Shown: one piece after another, positions 21,101 through 33,859 of the stretch | Layout of the letters: each line of letters opens with the position of its first letter | Position numbering within the stretch: the stretch's first letter is position 1 | Assembly (NCBI GenBank): GCA_944472155.2 | Contig: OX235279.1 | Span: 121,884,110-121,948,109, forward strand | Source of the DNA: Trichobilharzia szidati | Lineage: Eukaryota > Platyhelminthes > Trematoda > Strigeidida > Schistosomatidae | Length of the DNA stretch: 64,000 bases | Reading direction: 5' to 3' | Made by a program: the position numbers and the translations under genes | Notes under the pieces: model-generated | Databases searched by the model: none | Told to the model about the DNA's origin: nothing | Seen by the model: only the letters and a program-made list of their open reading frames with translations

Positions 21101-24100
21101 TATTTCATAATTCTAACAATCATTAAAAAACTATTAATTGTGTAATAAGAAGTCAATGAGAACAGTTATAAGTAGTAGGCATCTTAAGTCTAACAGTTTG
21201 ATTATTTGTGACGAAGAATGACTTTATTCTAATAACTACATGACTTTGACACTGAGGAGGAAAAGTGAAATCATTAGACTGATTAAGAATAATGATTAGG
21301 CCTTCGAAACACTTCTCCCAATGATAAAGACCACTTTAATTACACTTTATAAGCAGCCCTCTCCAATCAGGTTGATTTATATATAGGCAAGAGTTTGGTG
21401 TCCAGGTTTTTATTTTTCGAGAAGTTAGCCACAAAGAAGGGCAATTTTTATCACCAGTCCATTTCAGTCAAGGAGTATAACCAACACTGAAACTCATCGA
21501 CTACGAGTTGATCGTAAGTAAGGCAATTTAAATCCAATGAGTAAGCTTCTATTGAGTCAGACAGTTATGCTTGAGGGAAGATAGTTTATTAAATTCATGT
21601 GGTTTAAGATGTTACAATTATTAAGTAGACATCCTAATTAATATCAGCCTTCTTTTACATCACGAAGTTCTGAAGTTTTACCGTCGAAATAAGTTTCAAG
21701 TGTGCAGTGGCTTATTACTCAAGTTTTTCGCTTTGATGAATGAAGTAGTCAAGCTTTTCTTGGATGAAGAATAATTTTTAGCCAAGAATTATTAAAAGCC
21801 TTTTCAATTTAAGAAAACTTTTGCATGTCCTATACCTTACAGCTTGAATCAGCCCTAAAATTTATTCTCTTATAGGCAGCTAATTATTAATGGAGAAAAG
21901 TGTTGATTGAGCTAGGTAACGATGTGAAGCTGGAAAATGCCAATCACTAAACTTTTAATCAGTTGTAAGCAAGATATCCACAGTGAAGGCCTAGAGTTTG
22001 AATTTTTTAACTCATATTTCTAATAAAACCAGAAATATGATGCGATAGTTCTTAGATGTTTCAAGAATTTTACGTTGCGATAAAAGATCGTTTTCCTCAG
22101 CTGTTTACTACTACCAGTAATCAAAAGATCAGTGACAAAATTAGTTAGTATAGGACATTTACTTACATAACAGCAAATCCAACCTAATACACTATATTCT
22201 GTGTTTTTTTATGCTGCTAGTTTTCTTACTGCTTACATAAAGATTGAGATGATAGTAATTTTCAGAGGATAGAAGTATTATAGATGAGTAAAATTCAAAA
22301 TATTTGAACAGAAAGTGAGTTGTCGTGTTTAAATCAACTGAAACATGTTTTTCCTGTTGACATTCGATGTCGTTTACTTGGATTTAAATCAAGATTTGTA
22401 CAATAAGATGAACAGAGAAGAGAAAATGAAGCTGGGAGAGAGCAAAGAAGATTATATATATATGTATATATACGTAGAGATGGAAAGAGGGAAATGACTT
22501 GAAACGCTGTTTCATGTGACAGAAAATAATTAAATTCATTACCTTTTCTATTAAGATGGAGGCGTAGAGGCGGGTAAAATCTGAATTATTTCTCTAACAG
22601 AATGTCTTCATTGATTCATGATTTAAATGAATGAATGCCAGCATGAGAAGACAGTGCATCTAATGGCTATTTAACAATGATTTTATCACAGCAAAATGTT
22701 TGTTACAAGAAACGACAGTCCTATGACTGGAAATGCCAAGAACTAACAGATAAGGAATGTCATTCAGCTGGCAAGTTAATCGTTTAAAGAATATATTTTG
22801 TTTGATGCCACATATTTTGAGAAATATAGCGATATTCTTGAGGTAATTGTATCTTCGAATTTCATAAAAATTACACTGTCCTCAAAATCAGTCATTCCAC
22901 TCTTTCGTGTAACGCATGAAGCATGATCAATTGATTGTTTAAAGCACAGCATTATTTGAGAAAAAAACTGGAACTATAGCTGTAGTTTGAATTCAGATTG
23001 TGCACTGATTTGCACAGCATTATAATAAATTTAGGGTATATCAATGTTTCCTGAAATTGCCAGAGCAATACTATTCATTGTTAATTGTATTGATGTTCAG
23101 AGTGATCTACTTTTTAGTCTTTTTACTGAATAATAAATTTCTTTAAAATGTTAGTGAGAGGGAAACGAATAATACGCTTCATCTTTTAATGGTGTTCAAA
23201 CGATATCTAGCATAGTACATGTTATAACCATCAGACTAAACTATTCTAAAATCTAATACAATGCAAACGCTAAACGAATTAACTCCAATACCAAGTTCTA
23301 TGCAGTTCACTGTGTATTATGAAACAGTAAACATTATGTTGCTAGATTATTCAAACACATCAGAACTTATGGATATTTTAACTCACTAACAATCCTAATT
23401 GTTTGTAGCAGCATACCTTATACCATGAGCCATATGAAATCAGTAACATATTTTAATACTAAAAGCATCCCGTGTTAAGTAAGTTATTTGACATGAAAAT
23501 AAAATGACGCTTTTAAAGCAGAAAACTTCAGTGTATTTTAATTACAAACAATTGGGTGTTCAACTAAGTTTTGCTTTTAAAACATCAGTATGTCAAGTGA
23601 ACGACAAATCAGCTTTACTTATATATAGACATAAACTATACTACGAAACTGGGTTACGCGCACTCAACATGATGCTTAAACTGACGTCGGAACTTGTGTG
23701 AATTCAGACTCAGGGTCGGAAGGCAACAAAACTTTATATATATATATATATATATATTCACATTCGCTGTTCTCATTTGTTTTCATATTCTGTCAGCATG
23801 AATTATTTTTGAATATCTACCAAATATCATTTTATAGGTGATTAACTTTCGTTGTATTTTATTTATTTTTGGGTATATATCGTGTTTTGTTTGCATGCCT
23901 AATTGTGCCTGCTTATGATTGACTGACTGGCTAGTTGACTGACTGACTGCCCGAAACGTAAGCAATAAAAGTGCATACACAGGGAGTGTATCAGGTTGTT
24001 CTAAGTCTCTTACACCCTCCTCTTTTCCCGATTCAGTGAAAATTCTAAAAATAGAAATATTTTCTACATCACAATTTACTATGCTTCACTGAAATAAGTT

Positions 24101-25180
24101 GTCAAGTGTGCGTAGTAATATGAACATTACTATTATTATCATTAATATTATTATTGGGACCTGCATACAACCAGAATGATTAAATATTAGTAGCCCCCCA
24201 AAAAACAAAAGAAAGTCAATGATATTAAAAATTTTCATTCTATTCTATACTTATCCTAATAATCAAAACACTACTTCCAATTTCCTTTCTTCTTTTGTTT
24301 GTTTTAACGAATCTACCCTATTCAACCTATTTTAAAAGCGCTCCGTCTTTTTAAAATTTCTGAAATAAAATTTTGTTGCATTTTTAAAATTTTATTCAGG
24401 TACTCATTTCAAGTATATATGAAATGACTGTCTAAATCTGAGGGTTAGTTGTTTTTTTCTAAAAATATTATTTGTTGTCGTTACCAAACCAAATGGAAAA
24501 AAAACAATACATTATATTAAAAAGCAGTTGCAACTGTGGTTGATAGGAGTTATAACTATGAATAGAACAAAATGTAATGAAATGTGTTTTGCGTCTACTT
24601 AGGTGACTAAAGTTACCACAGCTAACTCCAGATTTAGTCATACTTCCTCATTTTGTGGCAAGTTATATACTCAAAGGAATACATATTATTTCAAGTGGGT
24701 GGCATTCTCAAAGCCTTATTTTTCAGGAAATATTCTGTGGTAAAACTTATTTCTACATGTGATGTAAGACAGGAAGAATGAATGAAAAGAGATTATTTGG
24801 TTGTTTTCGTTATTACGCTATCAGCGTTTTAAATTCTTGTTTCTTAAAAATATTTTATTCATTGTACACTAGGAAAGCTTCACAAAAGTGGGTCGAAATA
24901 TTCGCTTATCACATGATTCTGATGATATCCGTTTAACGTAAAAAAATAAATTTATGACATTGTCGAGCTCTCAGTTGTCAGATACTAGAACAAAAAGATT
25001 CAACACAGAAAGGTCACTATGTTCACTGCAAATGTTTTAAACTAACAATGTTGGAAAGAAACCAAGGAAACATATTTTCTAATTAGCTAATCTTTCTTTG
25101 GTTCTGTAAAGTTATTTACTGGTGGGTGTGTAAAGATATGCGATTGTTTTCCTTATTAAACGAAATTGATTTTTATCAGT
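18110..25180. other. Long AT-rich interval, almost featureless
   Basis: No domain, RNA gene or well-preserved repeat was recognised, apart from repeat A at 19413 and TA microsatellites (22452-22471, 23735-23757). A GACTGACTG-type short tandem repeat sits at about 23918-23950. Frames at 18137, 20172, 23504 and 23783 look like chance. It could be intergenic or a very long intron. Confidence 0.45.
19413..19490 (+). repeat. Dispersed repeat A, copy with intact right end
   Basis: TTTCACTGTGTGATATACC, AATAAAC and CTACCACAGTGCCCAAG match the copy at 6074-6178. The two copies together define the right end of the family. Confidence 0.45.
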
Positions 25181-25186
25181 CTAAAC

Positions 25187-25248
25187 CACCGTCGCTACAG
25201 AAGTTTTTAGACACTTGAAGCCTAAGTGTACACTGAGAAATACAACTA
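25187..25248 (+). repeat. Possible decayed RTE-tailed SINE end
   Basis: CGCTACAGAAGTTTTTAGAC and CTTGAAGCCTAAGTG resemble, in order, the last part of the RTE-tailed SINE in plus orientation. Too diverged to be sure. Confidence 0.25.
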
Positions 25249-25249
25249 A

Positions 25250-28200
25250 CAATACTAGTCTTTCACACTGTAAATAGAAATACATACAAACTGATGAAAT
25301 TTTGTTGTGTATTGTAACTTCAATTACCTACCAGTCATTCTCGGCTATCACGAGGGCAATATCCTTCTGCATCACATTTTTACTAGTGGAACCAGGAAGT
25401 TTTGATTGCCCTCGTTTCTTTAAATGAAAATTATAGTATCAAAATAACAGACCTATTGGCACTTCAGTGTCGGTCAGATAATCATTAAAAAATTAAAGAG
25501 GATTAAACTCTTATTTCACTTTACTTTGGGACTTATAGTAATACACATTCATAACCATGCGAAAAATGAAGGAGAGGGCAAATATATATATATATATCTA
25601 CTGAAGCATCCATTTTACGATCCAGTCATTGGGTTTGAATCCAAAAGTCTCTAACGATACCTACCTTGAGAACAATCATTTCTCCAGAATTCTTCTGACT
25701 GATGAACAATCAAGTGCTTTAAGAAAAATTCCCAAAGATTTTAGTTAAAAGTAGTGAGTCGAAAGTGAAGACGCACACTTAGTAACGACTATACTTAATG
25801 TTCAACCTCTATGGTGAAATATAATAGCTGGAAACAAAAGTTACTCAATCCTGACCAGTAATTATGAATTAAATGTTCCCTACGACATTTAACGACTATG
25901 GAGTTAGTTCCCTGTTGGTTTGTGAGAATATACTACTAGCCTAGACCAACCAAATATCTAGTTCTCCTTCGTCTTCAATACTTCTCTAACGAATGATCAT
26001 TCTCAATCAATTCTTTCTTGAAATGAGTCAACACTGCTAAAGTTTTTACTGAAAAAGAAGTTAACACACTAAACGTCAGCAGAAAAATAAAAGTACTCAA
26101 TGTACCTTGTTATCAAGCCTGATAATAAGACTGGAATGTTATCTTGGCAGTTTGTTACACACTATTATGGTATTTAAGAACACAAAGTCACTATGGTTCA
26201 CTGAATGTAACGACAGACATATTTACAATGATGATAACGTTTTTCTGTGTATGTGTGACGAGAATTAATTTTAAAAAAGACACAACAGAGATGGAGTGTT
26301 TTATTTGGAACAGTTTAGATTACTGAAGGTGAAAATGTAACCATGGTTTATGCGTATTTCACTGGCAGTTGAGAGAATAGCACTGATCTGTTATATAAAT
26401 AATAAAATATAATCCATAAGAAGTCCTAAATAAAAATCTTTTACTGGTTGCTATTTTCCAGTAAAGTAAAGCTGGAAAATTCTTAAAGGAGCCCACTCAT
26501 AAAGAGGTGGGCAAAACACAACAATATTAGTTTATACGTTCAAACATTGCTTAACTAGACTGAAGAAAAACCGAGCATTACAGTAATATCACCTCTGGTA
26601 AACTAAGACCTGTAGGGGAAACACATAAATGAGAAAAAAAGGACTTATGTTTCCCATAAATAAATAAACAAGATATTGATTTCGTCTGTTGAAGAAAAAG
26701 AGACACTTCTAGAGAGACACAGACAGAAACGAAGAGGGTGAATAAAAGCATTTGAATGATAATTGTTAGATGTACATATGACTGATGTTTTTGATTCTCT
26801 AATTATATGTCTCAATGAATAGCTATAGACTGTAAAATATTTTGACGATATAAATGGATTTTAACGGGAGGAGGAGTAAAGGTATCAGAGAAGCGTTGGA
26901 GATGATTATGATGTTTATAGTAGGGGGAAAACAACAAATGGTGGAAATCACAGTCTCGATCAATGCTATCATAAAGTCAAAGAGAAGAAGAATTACAGGG
27001 AAATATGGAAAAAATAACAGACAAAATATTTCTACCCTACCATGATTTTTATCAGCCACCTTATGGCATTGCGGCTGTTTGCCAAAAAAGAAGTTGAAAC
27101 TGCTTTTTATTAAGAAAAGACTCATTCCACTCAGGAAATGATAAATGAGTTATGGTGTGTGGGTGTCATCCACATGGATCTCTTTTTAACGAAACAAAAT
27201 AGATCGAGGTTTTTGAAAATCCAGACACCTGATAATTAAAATATCATCCTAGTAAATGTATCCCCAAAAGACTATCGTAGTCAGACTATAATTAACAAAT
27301 TATATATAACTAAGTATATAAACATTATATGATCAAATGAGTACCGATCGTAATTTGAAAAGTGGTAAGGGAAAAAGCTCACTGGGTTTCCGTCCTATTT
27401 TTATCAAGCTTATTTTAGTGTGACTAAAACGCTTCATTGACCAATAGTGAGTTGCTGGAATCCGATTTTACTATGCTACAGCCGGTATGCACTGTAAGAA
27501 ACGTTAGCATTGCGGATTTAAATTGAAAACTTAAGGTATTCTTCTTCACTGACATATGGTTTTGTTTTCAGTCGAAGTTTGTATACAGTCGTCATTCTTT
27601 TAGTGAGAAGCTACTTTCTCCTTTGCCTAAACTGGTATATAGCCGTTCCCGGGACATTCACGCTTATTAAGGATCATTTAACTCTTAAGCTTCTGTGTAG
27701 CAAGTCGTTGCTAGTTCACATCCTCCAATATGGATGACTCTGGTGTGTAGTGCAATCGAACTTTAGTTCTGTTGATACTTAATTATTTACAACTGAGATG
27801 AAATGTATTCGGACAGTCATTAGCATTTTCATGCAGTAGGAAGCCAGTCAGACTTATTTTTTGAGGGTCGACGAAACTAATTGGCTGCTGGATTCTCGAC
27901 AATTGAGGCGGGACTTTAGCCCATAAAACAGAGGTTGGGAGTCAAGCATTTAAACTGATGAGCTACAGATCTAGAAGTTATCGTACATGTTTCTAACATT
28001 TCTATTCTCAAAGTTATCTCACCTAAATAGTTTCCTTTCCTTCTTTTGGAAGAAGATTTTGTTGTTAATGCATTAATTCAAAAACATGTCCACAAAATGT
28101 GAATATGACTGTAAGGTAAGAAATTAAACGAAAACATTTTCATTTGTCAAAGCTTGAACTAAATCCTTGTTATCTACTGATTATTTTTGTTTAGAGAAAA

Positions 28201-28530
28201 ACTAATGAAGATTAGCTGGTTTCGGGGTTGTTTCATGTTAATTAATATCGACAAAAACATTGTTTCTGGAAAATATTTTAGGAGAAAAAGAAATAATTTT
28301 TGCCCAAAACTTACAATATATATATATATATATATAATTCCTATAAAAGAAGGAGCAACTACATATTGCTTCCTGACCTCAGATGATTCTCTCCCCGCTA
28401 TTCTTACTTCCTGAGAGAGGAGGGCATGAAATTAATAACTCATGCTCTCGGGGGATTATAACATAGTTTTTTTCGTTACTAATTCCGTAGTTGTGATAGA
28501 GGAGTAAAAACAACTGTATTAGGTTGATTC
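25250..28530. other. Unassigned interval
   Basis: Contains TA microsatellites at 25581-25598 and 28316-28336. Complementary frames at 26823-27125 (-) and 26854-27045 (+) overlap fully and neither shows a domain. No gene was recognised. Confidence 0.4.
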
Positions 28531-28539
28531 GAACAATGC

Positions 28540-28640
28540 ACAGAGCTTTCAAATACAATAACGAACGGGATGAAGAAGCATTAAATGAAAGGAATAAGGT
28601 TGTTGTCCGTATAAGGATTTGTGATTGATGTCATCACCTT
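28540..28640 (-). repeat. Fragment of the 10880 SINE family
   Basis: GCACAGAGCTTTCAAA and GAAGCATTAAATGAA match GCAGAGCCTTCAAA and GAAGCATTAAATGGA at 10880-10940. The tRNA-like head is not recognisable. Confidence 0.4.
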
Positions 28641-29595
28641 ACCTGAGCTTTAGTAGTATTTGCCAAAAATGTATTCGTTCTGCCTGAGTTGCGCAAGGGA
28701 TACTTTTTCCAATCACTTTCAACTTCAGCCAATAACGTCTTATATTAATGCCAGTTTGAAGATTTCACTCAGATTAGTCTCAGGAAACACTTCACATATG
28801 AGAATAATTTTTCGTTGTAACACAAGGTTAGCCTGTCTTGGGAACTGTATAGCTTAGTGAAACATTTCACTAGATAAGTAGTGTTTCTTTGACAAATTAG
28901 GAATGTTGAGTGGTGCATTACAGTTAACACATTTGTTAATTAAAATACCCTTAAACAATATGCAAGTTATCCTATAGTACGAATCATATATGCATCAATT
29001 TCTTCAAATGTAATCCACTTTGTAACTGCTTTATGGGATGTTATTGTATTTATCTAAGAATAGGAGGTGGAAAATCAGTTACCGGATGACAAATTGGTAA
29101 CAGAGATACTCGATGATCATTTTCTCAGCACTGCATAAAGATGTGGATTAAAACAACTACTCAGCGCCACCAGGACCTCAATGCTTTGCTCTCTGAAGCT
29201 TATTTGCCACAAAAACCGTTAACACATAATGCAACTTTTTTTTATCTGAGAGCGCATAGGATTTCAGTAAAACTTTGACACTGATATATTTTATTGTTTT
29301 ATTAGTGAAGCGGTTCACGTAATTCGCCTCAATTTATATTTTTCAATTGCAACTATAAGTTATGATGGGAAAAATGAACGAATGTTCCTAAAACTATATC
29401 CTATTGATATAATTTCCAAGTAAACAACTTCATAAAGTTAAGCATAAAAATAAAGTTTTCAAGGTTATATCACAGACCAGTTAAAGACATCAATCCTCCA
29501 GGCTGTTAGCTGGCGTCAGCCTTTGAATTTATTGAAATTCAGTCTTAATCTTAAGCCTTTAATGAACTGCTGAGTGAGTAGATCTGTACACAGAA

Positions 29596-29760
29596 AAGCG
29601 ACGACCGAAGCCGGCGAAAGGAATAATTCAAGACCGAACTGAAACAGTGACCTTTAACACACCTACTCAGTGCCACACCTGGAATTTCGCCACAGTTCTT
29701 GAAATCAGCAGTGTACGTATGCTAAATTACTTTTTGCACATCACTAACATATACATATAT
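29596..29760 (+). other. GC-richer open stretch, origin unknown
   Basis: The frame beginning near 29581 reads DLYTEKRRPKPAKGIIQDRT and stays open for over 50 codons. Composition is clearly above the local GC level. It could be a fragment of a repeat that has lost its ends, or an exon. No domain was recognised and no splice sites are persuasive. Confidence 0.25.
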
Positions 29761-30000
29761 ATAGTTATAATATTAACAGTTCAAAGTACTTTATTTAGTT
29801 TTTAGCGTAAAATTTGTGAAAAAATGCCAATCTTTTCTTTAGTGTGTTATTATTGTGTTCAAATTAAAAATCTCACATTTCCGGTAAAGTAAAACAAAAC
29901 ATTAAATTCTAGAAAAGAGCTTCTGATTAAAAAACGGAAGCCTTTAGAATAAATTCGTATTACAAAAACAAACTGGTTTATGTAAACAACGAATACAAAA

Positions 30001-30210
30001 ATGCGCACGGATGGTGAACTGAATGTGGAGAAATCAGCAGAATTAGAATCGGAAACCTTCAAGCCACCAATCGTAGGACCCACTGCTAAAGTGGGGGTTA
30101 GTTTCGGTTTGACCACCAAATCCTTTGATGCTTCAATTAGTGTAATTAAATATTCTAAATGCAGTTTTCTGACAGGTGTTTTCTCATTTGACAGGTTTCA
30201 AAAATCCTAA
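30001..30210 (+). CDS. Weak candidate exon, unidentified
   Basis: ATG at 30001 opens a frame reading MRTDGELNVEKSAELESETF, then a Pro/Gly/Val segment with KVGVSFGLTTK. The first 45 codons have balanced, coding-like composition and the rest becomes AT-driven, so the true exon may end near 30130. The opposite strand is also open across the same DNA (29859-30119), so the strand is uncertain. No family was recognised. Confidence 0.22.
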   Translation: MRTDGELNVEKSAELESETFKPPIVGPTAKVGVSFGLTTKSFDASISVIKYSKCSFLTGVFSFDRFQKS

Positions 30211-30214
30211 TCAA

Positions 30215-32260
30215 TTAGAAAGCAGTTTTTCGTAAAAAGAACTAACGGTAATTGAAAATCACCTTTTCCATTCTACATTCGGAACAACCTGTCGGAGCAA
30301 CATGTCCTCTACTATGCAGAAATAAATTCACTGTATGAAAGTTTTTCGCATTGTGAGTACCCCCTCAGGAGTGGTAAATAGTATAATATATATTCAAATA
30401 GTCATCTGTCAAAAGCTCTCAGTCCCATTAGGCTTTGTGATTTAACTAAAGTGATATTCGACTTCCTGATCACCAAAAATTACCTGCAGGTTTTATTGTA
30501 TGAGGTCCGACATCAGAATATGATCCCAGTTGTTACTTAAATGCAAGTTGTTTGATCGTCTCTGAGATCTGATATTTAATCGTGGACGTTCATCAGCAAA
30601 CTTTGTGACACTCAACAACAATTTGATTAAGAAATGAAGCATATATACTATTGTATAAATACCTAATCATTAGTCTTCCTTTCATTTGACTTTTGTCCGA
30701 TAACAACTATGGTGAGAGATTTTTCGTAACTAATTAGGCTATAGTAGTGATTCCCTAAACTAGGGTATTGACAGTGTTTCAAAGTTACAAATAATTAACA
30801 TATTCTAGTTCGAATTTTATTCACAGTATCGCCATCATAGCGGTGAATATGAATATGGTATGAATAACAGGTATAGATCAGTATTTGGTGAGACTGTTCA
30901 GGCTTATTTTTTTAATTATTTATCAGTCGCAAGTGTATATTTTAAGTAATATCATGGAATATACTTCCAGGTTAGTTTGATCCGACATATATCATTATTT
31001 ACTAGATAATGTTTCTAGAACAATTTATTGCCCAGTCACTTAATATTACTCAGACGTGCTAAGGAGAGATAGCTTGTGTGTGTGTACGTGTGTGATATAT
31101 TCTTCATCATATACTAAATGGACAAAGTGACATTTATCAGCCAGCTGGAGAACAGATTTCTGTGAAATTTAAGATTGTCCAAAGCCACTGAAACCTATAA
31201 ATATAAGGAAGTTAGCTCGTAAGATTTTGATATAATGTAGAAGATTTGTAGATCAGCTGGATGATTTAGATGTAGTTGTGTTCTCTGGGCTAAGTAGCCT
31301 AGTTGAGAAGCTTTCCTTGTCTTATCAGACAACATCTTCAGCTCATGATAACAATACTTCTCTCATCCTTATGCATTATGCATATGCACTTCCTACTGTT
31401 CGTTGTTGCATCTTAGAATACAGCATAAAAAGTATGCTATGACTTTTCATTCAATGTTTCAGAATATGTGTTTATTTCACACCGGAAAAATGTCTGTATT
31501 GAATGGATTATTAATGACAGATGCATATAAAAACGACTGCAAGTAACCGGCATGTTGCTAAGTTATTCAAAAGACAGGATTATGAATGGACCGACATTTG
31601 GATACATTTATCCTAAAGCATTAGAATAGCCTAGCAACATGTCGCTTACGTTCACTCATTTAAAATATATACCGAAATAAAAAGACATTTCGTTTAACAT
31701 TTAACTTTCATCTTTCAGAAATAATTACATAATATAGAGAAAAGTTGTTATTTATTTCTTAATTAATAAAAATATAGAAAACTAAATACTTACCTTAGAG
31801 GAATGTAGACCTTAATTCTGTTGCTCTCAGCCAATTTTCACGATATGAACTTGGTAGATAAGTGCATTGTGCAAATTTCAAGGTTGCTTAATCGGCCAAT
31901 AAAAGGAGAGTTTGTAAATTTGTCTGGTATGGACAGACAATTTATGTTCCTAATACTTCTGATCTAATGCTGATTGGTTAAATCATATATTTTGCCACAA
32001 ACTTACCATGACCGGCACAAACAAATATGAATTAAGGACATAAATTCTGGGAATTGATTTATAAGCAAACAAATTATATAAATTCATGAGGAACATTAAG
32101 AATGAATGTAATATTTTTAACCGGAGTATCTCAGTTGACCATCTTCACCTTATTTTAACAGTCATATGTTATGCTTCACATTAGTATTCTGCATTATTTT
32201 TTAACGGTTATTCGTAGAAAGCGGGAATGAAATAATTCCTTTACTTCATAGTGCTGACTA
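30215..32260. other. Unassigned interval
   Basis: Holds repeat C copy 2 at 31250-31350 and a TG-rich run at 31077-31096. No gene was recognised. Confidence 0.4.
31250..31350 (+). repeat. Dispersed repeat C, copy 2
   Basis: CAGCTGGATGATTTAG, GTAGTTGTGTTCTCTGGGCT and CAGACAACATCTTC parallel the copy at 16990-17110. The last block is in the opposite sense, so the repeat may itself be an inverted structure. Confidence 0.35.
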
Positions 32261-32264
32261 ATAG

Positions 32265-32605
32265 TGTGGTGAGAGCTGCCTACTAGCCAAGTGGTGGACA
32301 GTAATTGAGGTCAATGTTTATGTATCAAATATTAGTCATGTTGTGGCGAGAGATGGTTGCTGGCCAAATTGGTTGACAGTAATTGAGGTCAAAGGTCAAG
32401 GTGGACAGGCGGTTACAGTTAACATATAGATGAACTGACACAGCCACCAAAGATGCAAGGTTAACCTTGTGTGAGAAACAACCAATCAACAGACTGTATT
32501 TTCTACTAACATTGACCTACAATAATGTACATAAAAATCTATAAATACGTGTTGATTTTTCGTAATAAACGATCTGTTGCCTGGCCCTTGTCTTCTGTTG
32601 TTACA
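32265..32605 (+). repeat. 5' LTR
   Basis: Begins TGTGGTGAGAGCTGCC and ends TTCTGTTGTTACA. It contains an internal duplication of GACAGTAATTGAGGTCAA about 75 bases apart, and ATCTATAAATACG (about 32538-32549), a plausible TATA-like promoter, with an AATAAA further on (about 32565), as expected for an LTR with U3, R and U5. Confidence 0.9.
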
Positions 32606-33049
32606 TTTGGTGTCGCTGCCTACCGACGAATGGAAAGCCTATGCCCTGCAGTTTTTGATGGAGACATATGGATCTTCGGGCAGGACTTCGAGGCTTCTTC
32701 GCAGTTGAGTGGCGTTCAAGATCTGTCAGCGATGAGGCTGCTACTTGGGACGCTGCCGGGAGGTCGGGAGAAAGCAGCATATGGAAGTGTGAGGCGAAAT
32801 ACCTACGAATGTGCGACAGGGTCAGGCAAACAGTTTCCAAAGTGGGAAGGACCATATATGGTCACTTTGAGATGGGGTTACGCAGACACAATCGCAATGG
32901 TAAACACCGTTAAACAAGTGGACATCCGCAAGCGCCAAGATTCCAGACAGCAAGACAACAGAGCAAAGCCCCAAGAACCGAGAAGACCGAGCCGACTTCA
33001 GTCCAAACTATTTGACGGGGGGACGAGTGTGGTGAGAGCTGCCTACTAG
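32525..33049 (+). pseudogene. Chimeric frame across LTR, leader and pol end
   Basis: A 174-codon frame starts inside the 5' LTR, crosses the leader and joins sequence that ends in a basic, Gln/Arg-rich tail. The part GKQFPKWEGPYMVT resembles the C-terminal region of LTR-element integrases, where a Trp-x-GPY motif is typical. The segment before it does not match pol in order, so the deletion joined a 5' segment to the 3' end of pol. It terminates just inside the 3' LTR. It is not a functional protein gene. Confidence 0.55.
33011..33027 (+). other. Polypurine tract of the LTR element
   Basis: TTTGACGGGGGGACGAG directly precedes the 3' LTR. It is G-rich and mostly purine, the usual primer for plus-strand synthesis. 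Confidence 0.6.
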
Positions 33050-33368
33050 CCAAGTGGTGGACAGTAATTGAGGTCAATGTTTATGTATCAAATATTAGTC
33101 ATGTTGTGGCGAGAGATGGTTGCTGGCCAAATTGGTTGACAGTAATTGAGGTCAAAGGTCAAGGTGGACAGGCGGTTACAGTTAACATATAGATGAACTG
33201 ACACAGCCACCAAAGATGCAAGGTTAACCTTGTGTGAGAAACAACCAATCAACAGACTGTATTTTCTACTAACATTGACCTACAATAATGTACATAAAAA
33301 TCTATAAATATGTGTTGATTTTTCGTAATAAACGATCTGTTGCCTGGCCCTTGTCTTCTGTTGTTACA
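33028..33368 (+). repeat. 3' LTR
   Basis: Identical in length to the 5' LTR with a single C-to-T difference. Followed directly by the ATAG duplication. Confidence 0.9.
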
Positions 33369-33859
33369 ATAGGAGTCAAAAATCATCAGTCACTCAATTC
33401 CAAGCCTGCGGTTGAATGCATTCGCGTGATGTGGAATATTCGGAAGGTAGAACCAAATATCTGTGTATCGTTGGTCATTTCCGAATGGTTCTTTATTTGT
33501 TTTCGATTTGTGATGAAATTAAAATAGAGTTTTCTTCATATTCCGTGGTTGGGTGAAATATAAATAAAATCATCAAAACGAAGGTGACTATCATTCATTG
33601 AGTCTTCTTGATCTTTTCATATTATTATTTCTAGGATAGTTTGAGGAAAGAACTCCTTGATGTTTAAATTGAGCTAGAAAGACTGTAGTCGTTTGATATT
33701 TTAAAATAACTTTTACAAATAACAAATTCGCCTTTCAGCTGTATTTGCTCTTTATCTTCTACCTTCACTAATTATTGGTGTGAAGAAAAGTAGTGCTATC
33801 ATGTCACACACCAAATTGCTTAATAACCACGGCTATACGCTTTTAGCATATGGTGGACA

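Larger units (their letters stand above)
32261..33372 (+). mobile_element. Internally deleted LTR retrotransposon with 4-bp target duplication
   Basis: Two 341-bp direct repeats (32265-32605 and 33028-33368), each starting TG and ending CA, enclose only 422 bases. ATAG at 32261-32264 and 33369-33372 is the target duplication. A G-rich polypurine tract (GGGGGGACGAG, to 33027) abuts the second LTR. A start after the first LTR reading TTTGGTGTCGCTGCC is the likely primer-binding site. The LTRs differ at one base, C at 32548 against T at 33311, about 0.3%, so the insertion is recent. A complete element would need gag and pol over several kilobases, almost all missing here, so it can move only with helper enzymes. 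A 4-bp duplication fits some Ty3/Gypsy elements. The clade is not proven. Confidence 0.9.

Noticed and set aside
23735..23757. TA microsatellites, also at 28316, 43952 and 50786
   Set aside because: Ordinary simple repeats for this genome. No link to genes or element ends was seen.
23918..23950. GACTGACTG tandem run resembling a spaced repeat array
   Set aside because: A short degenerate simple repeat with no spacers. No CRISPR-type array exists in this window and none is expected in a eukaryote.
25336..25416. Inverted CGAGGGCAAT / ATTGCCCTCG pair
   Set aside because: Ten-base arms about 60 bases apart are expected by chance in 64 kb, and no element boundaries accompany them.
26823..27125. 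A 100-codon minus frame with a 63-codon plus frame inside it
   Set aside because: Hydrophobic residues follow from AT-rich composition. No splice sites, domain or repeat support either strand.
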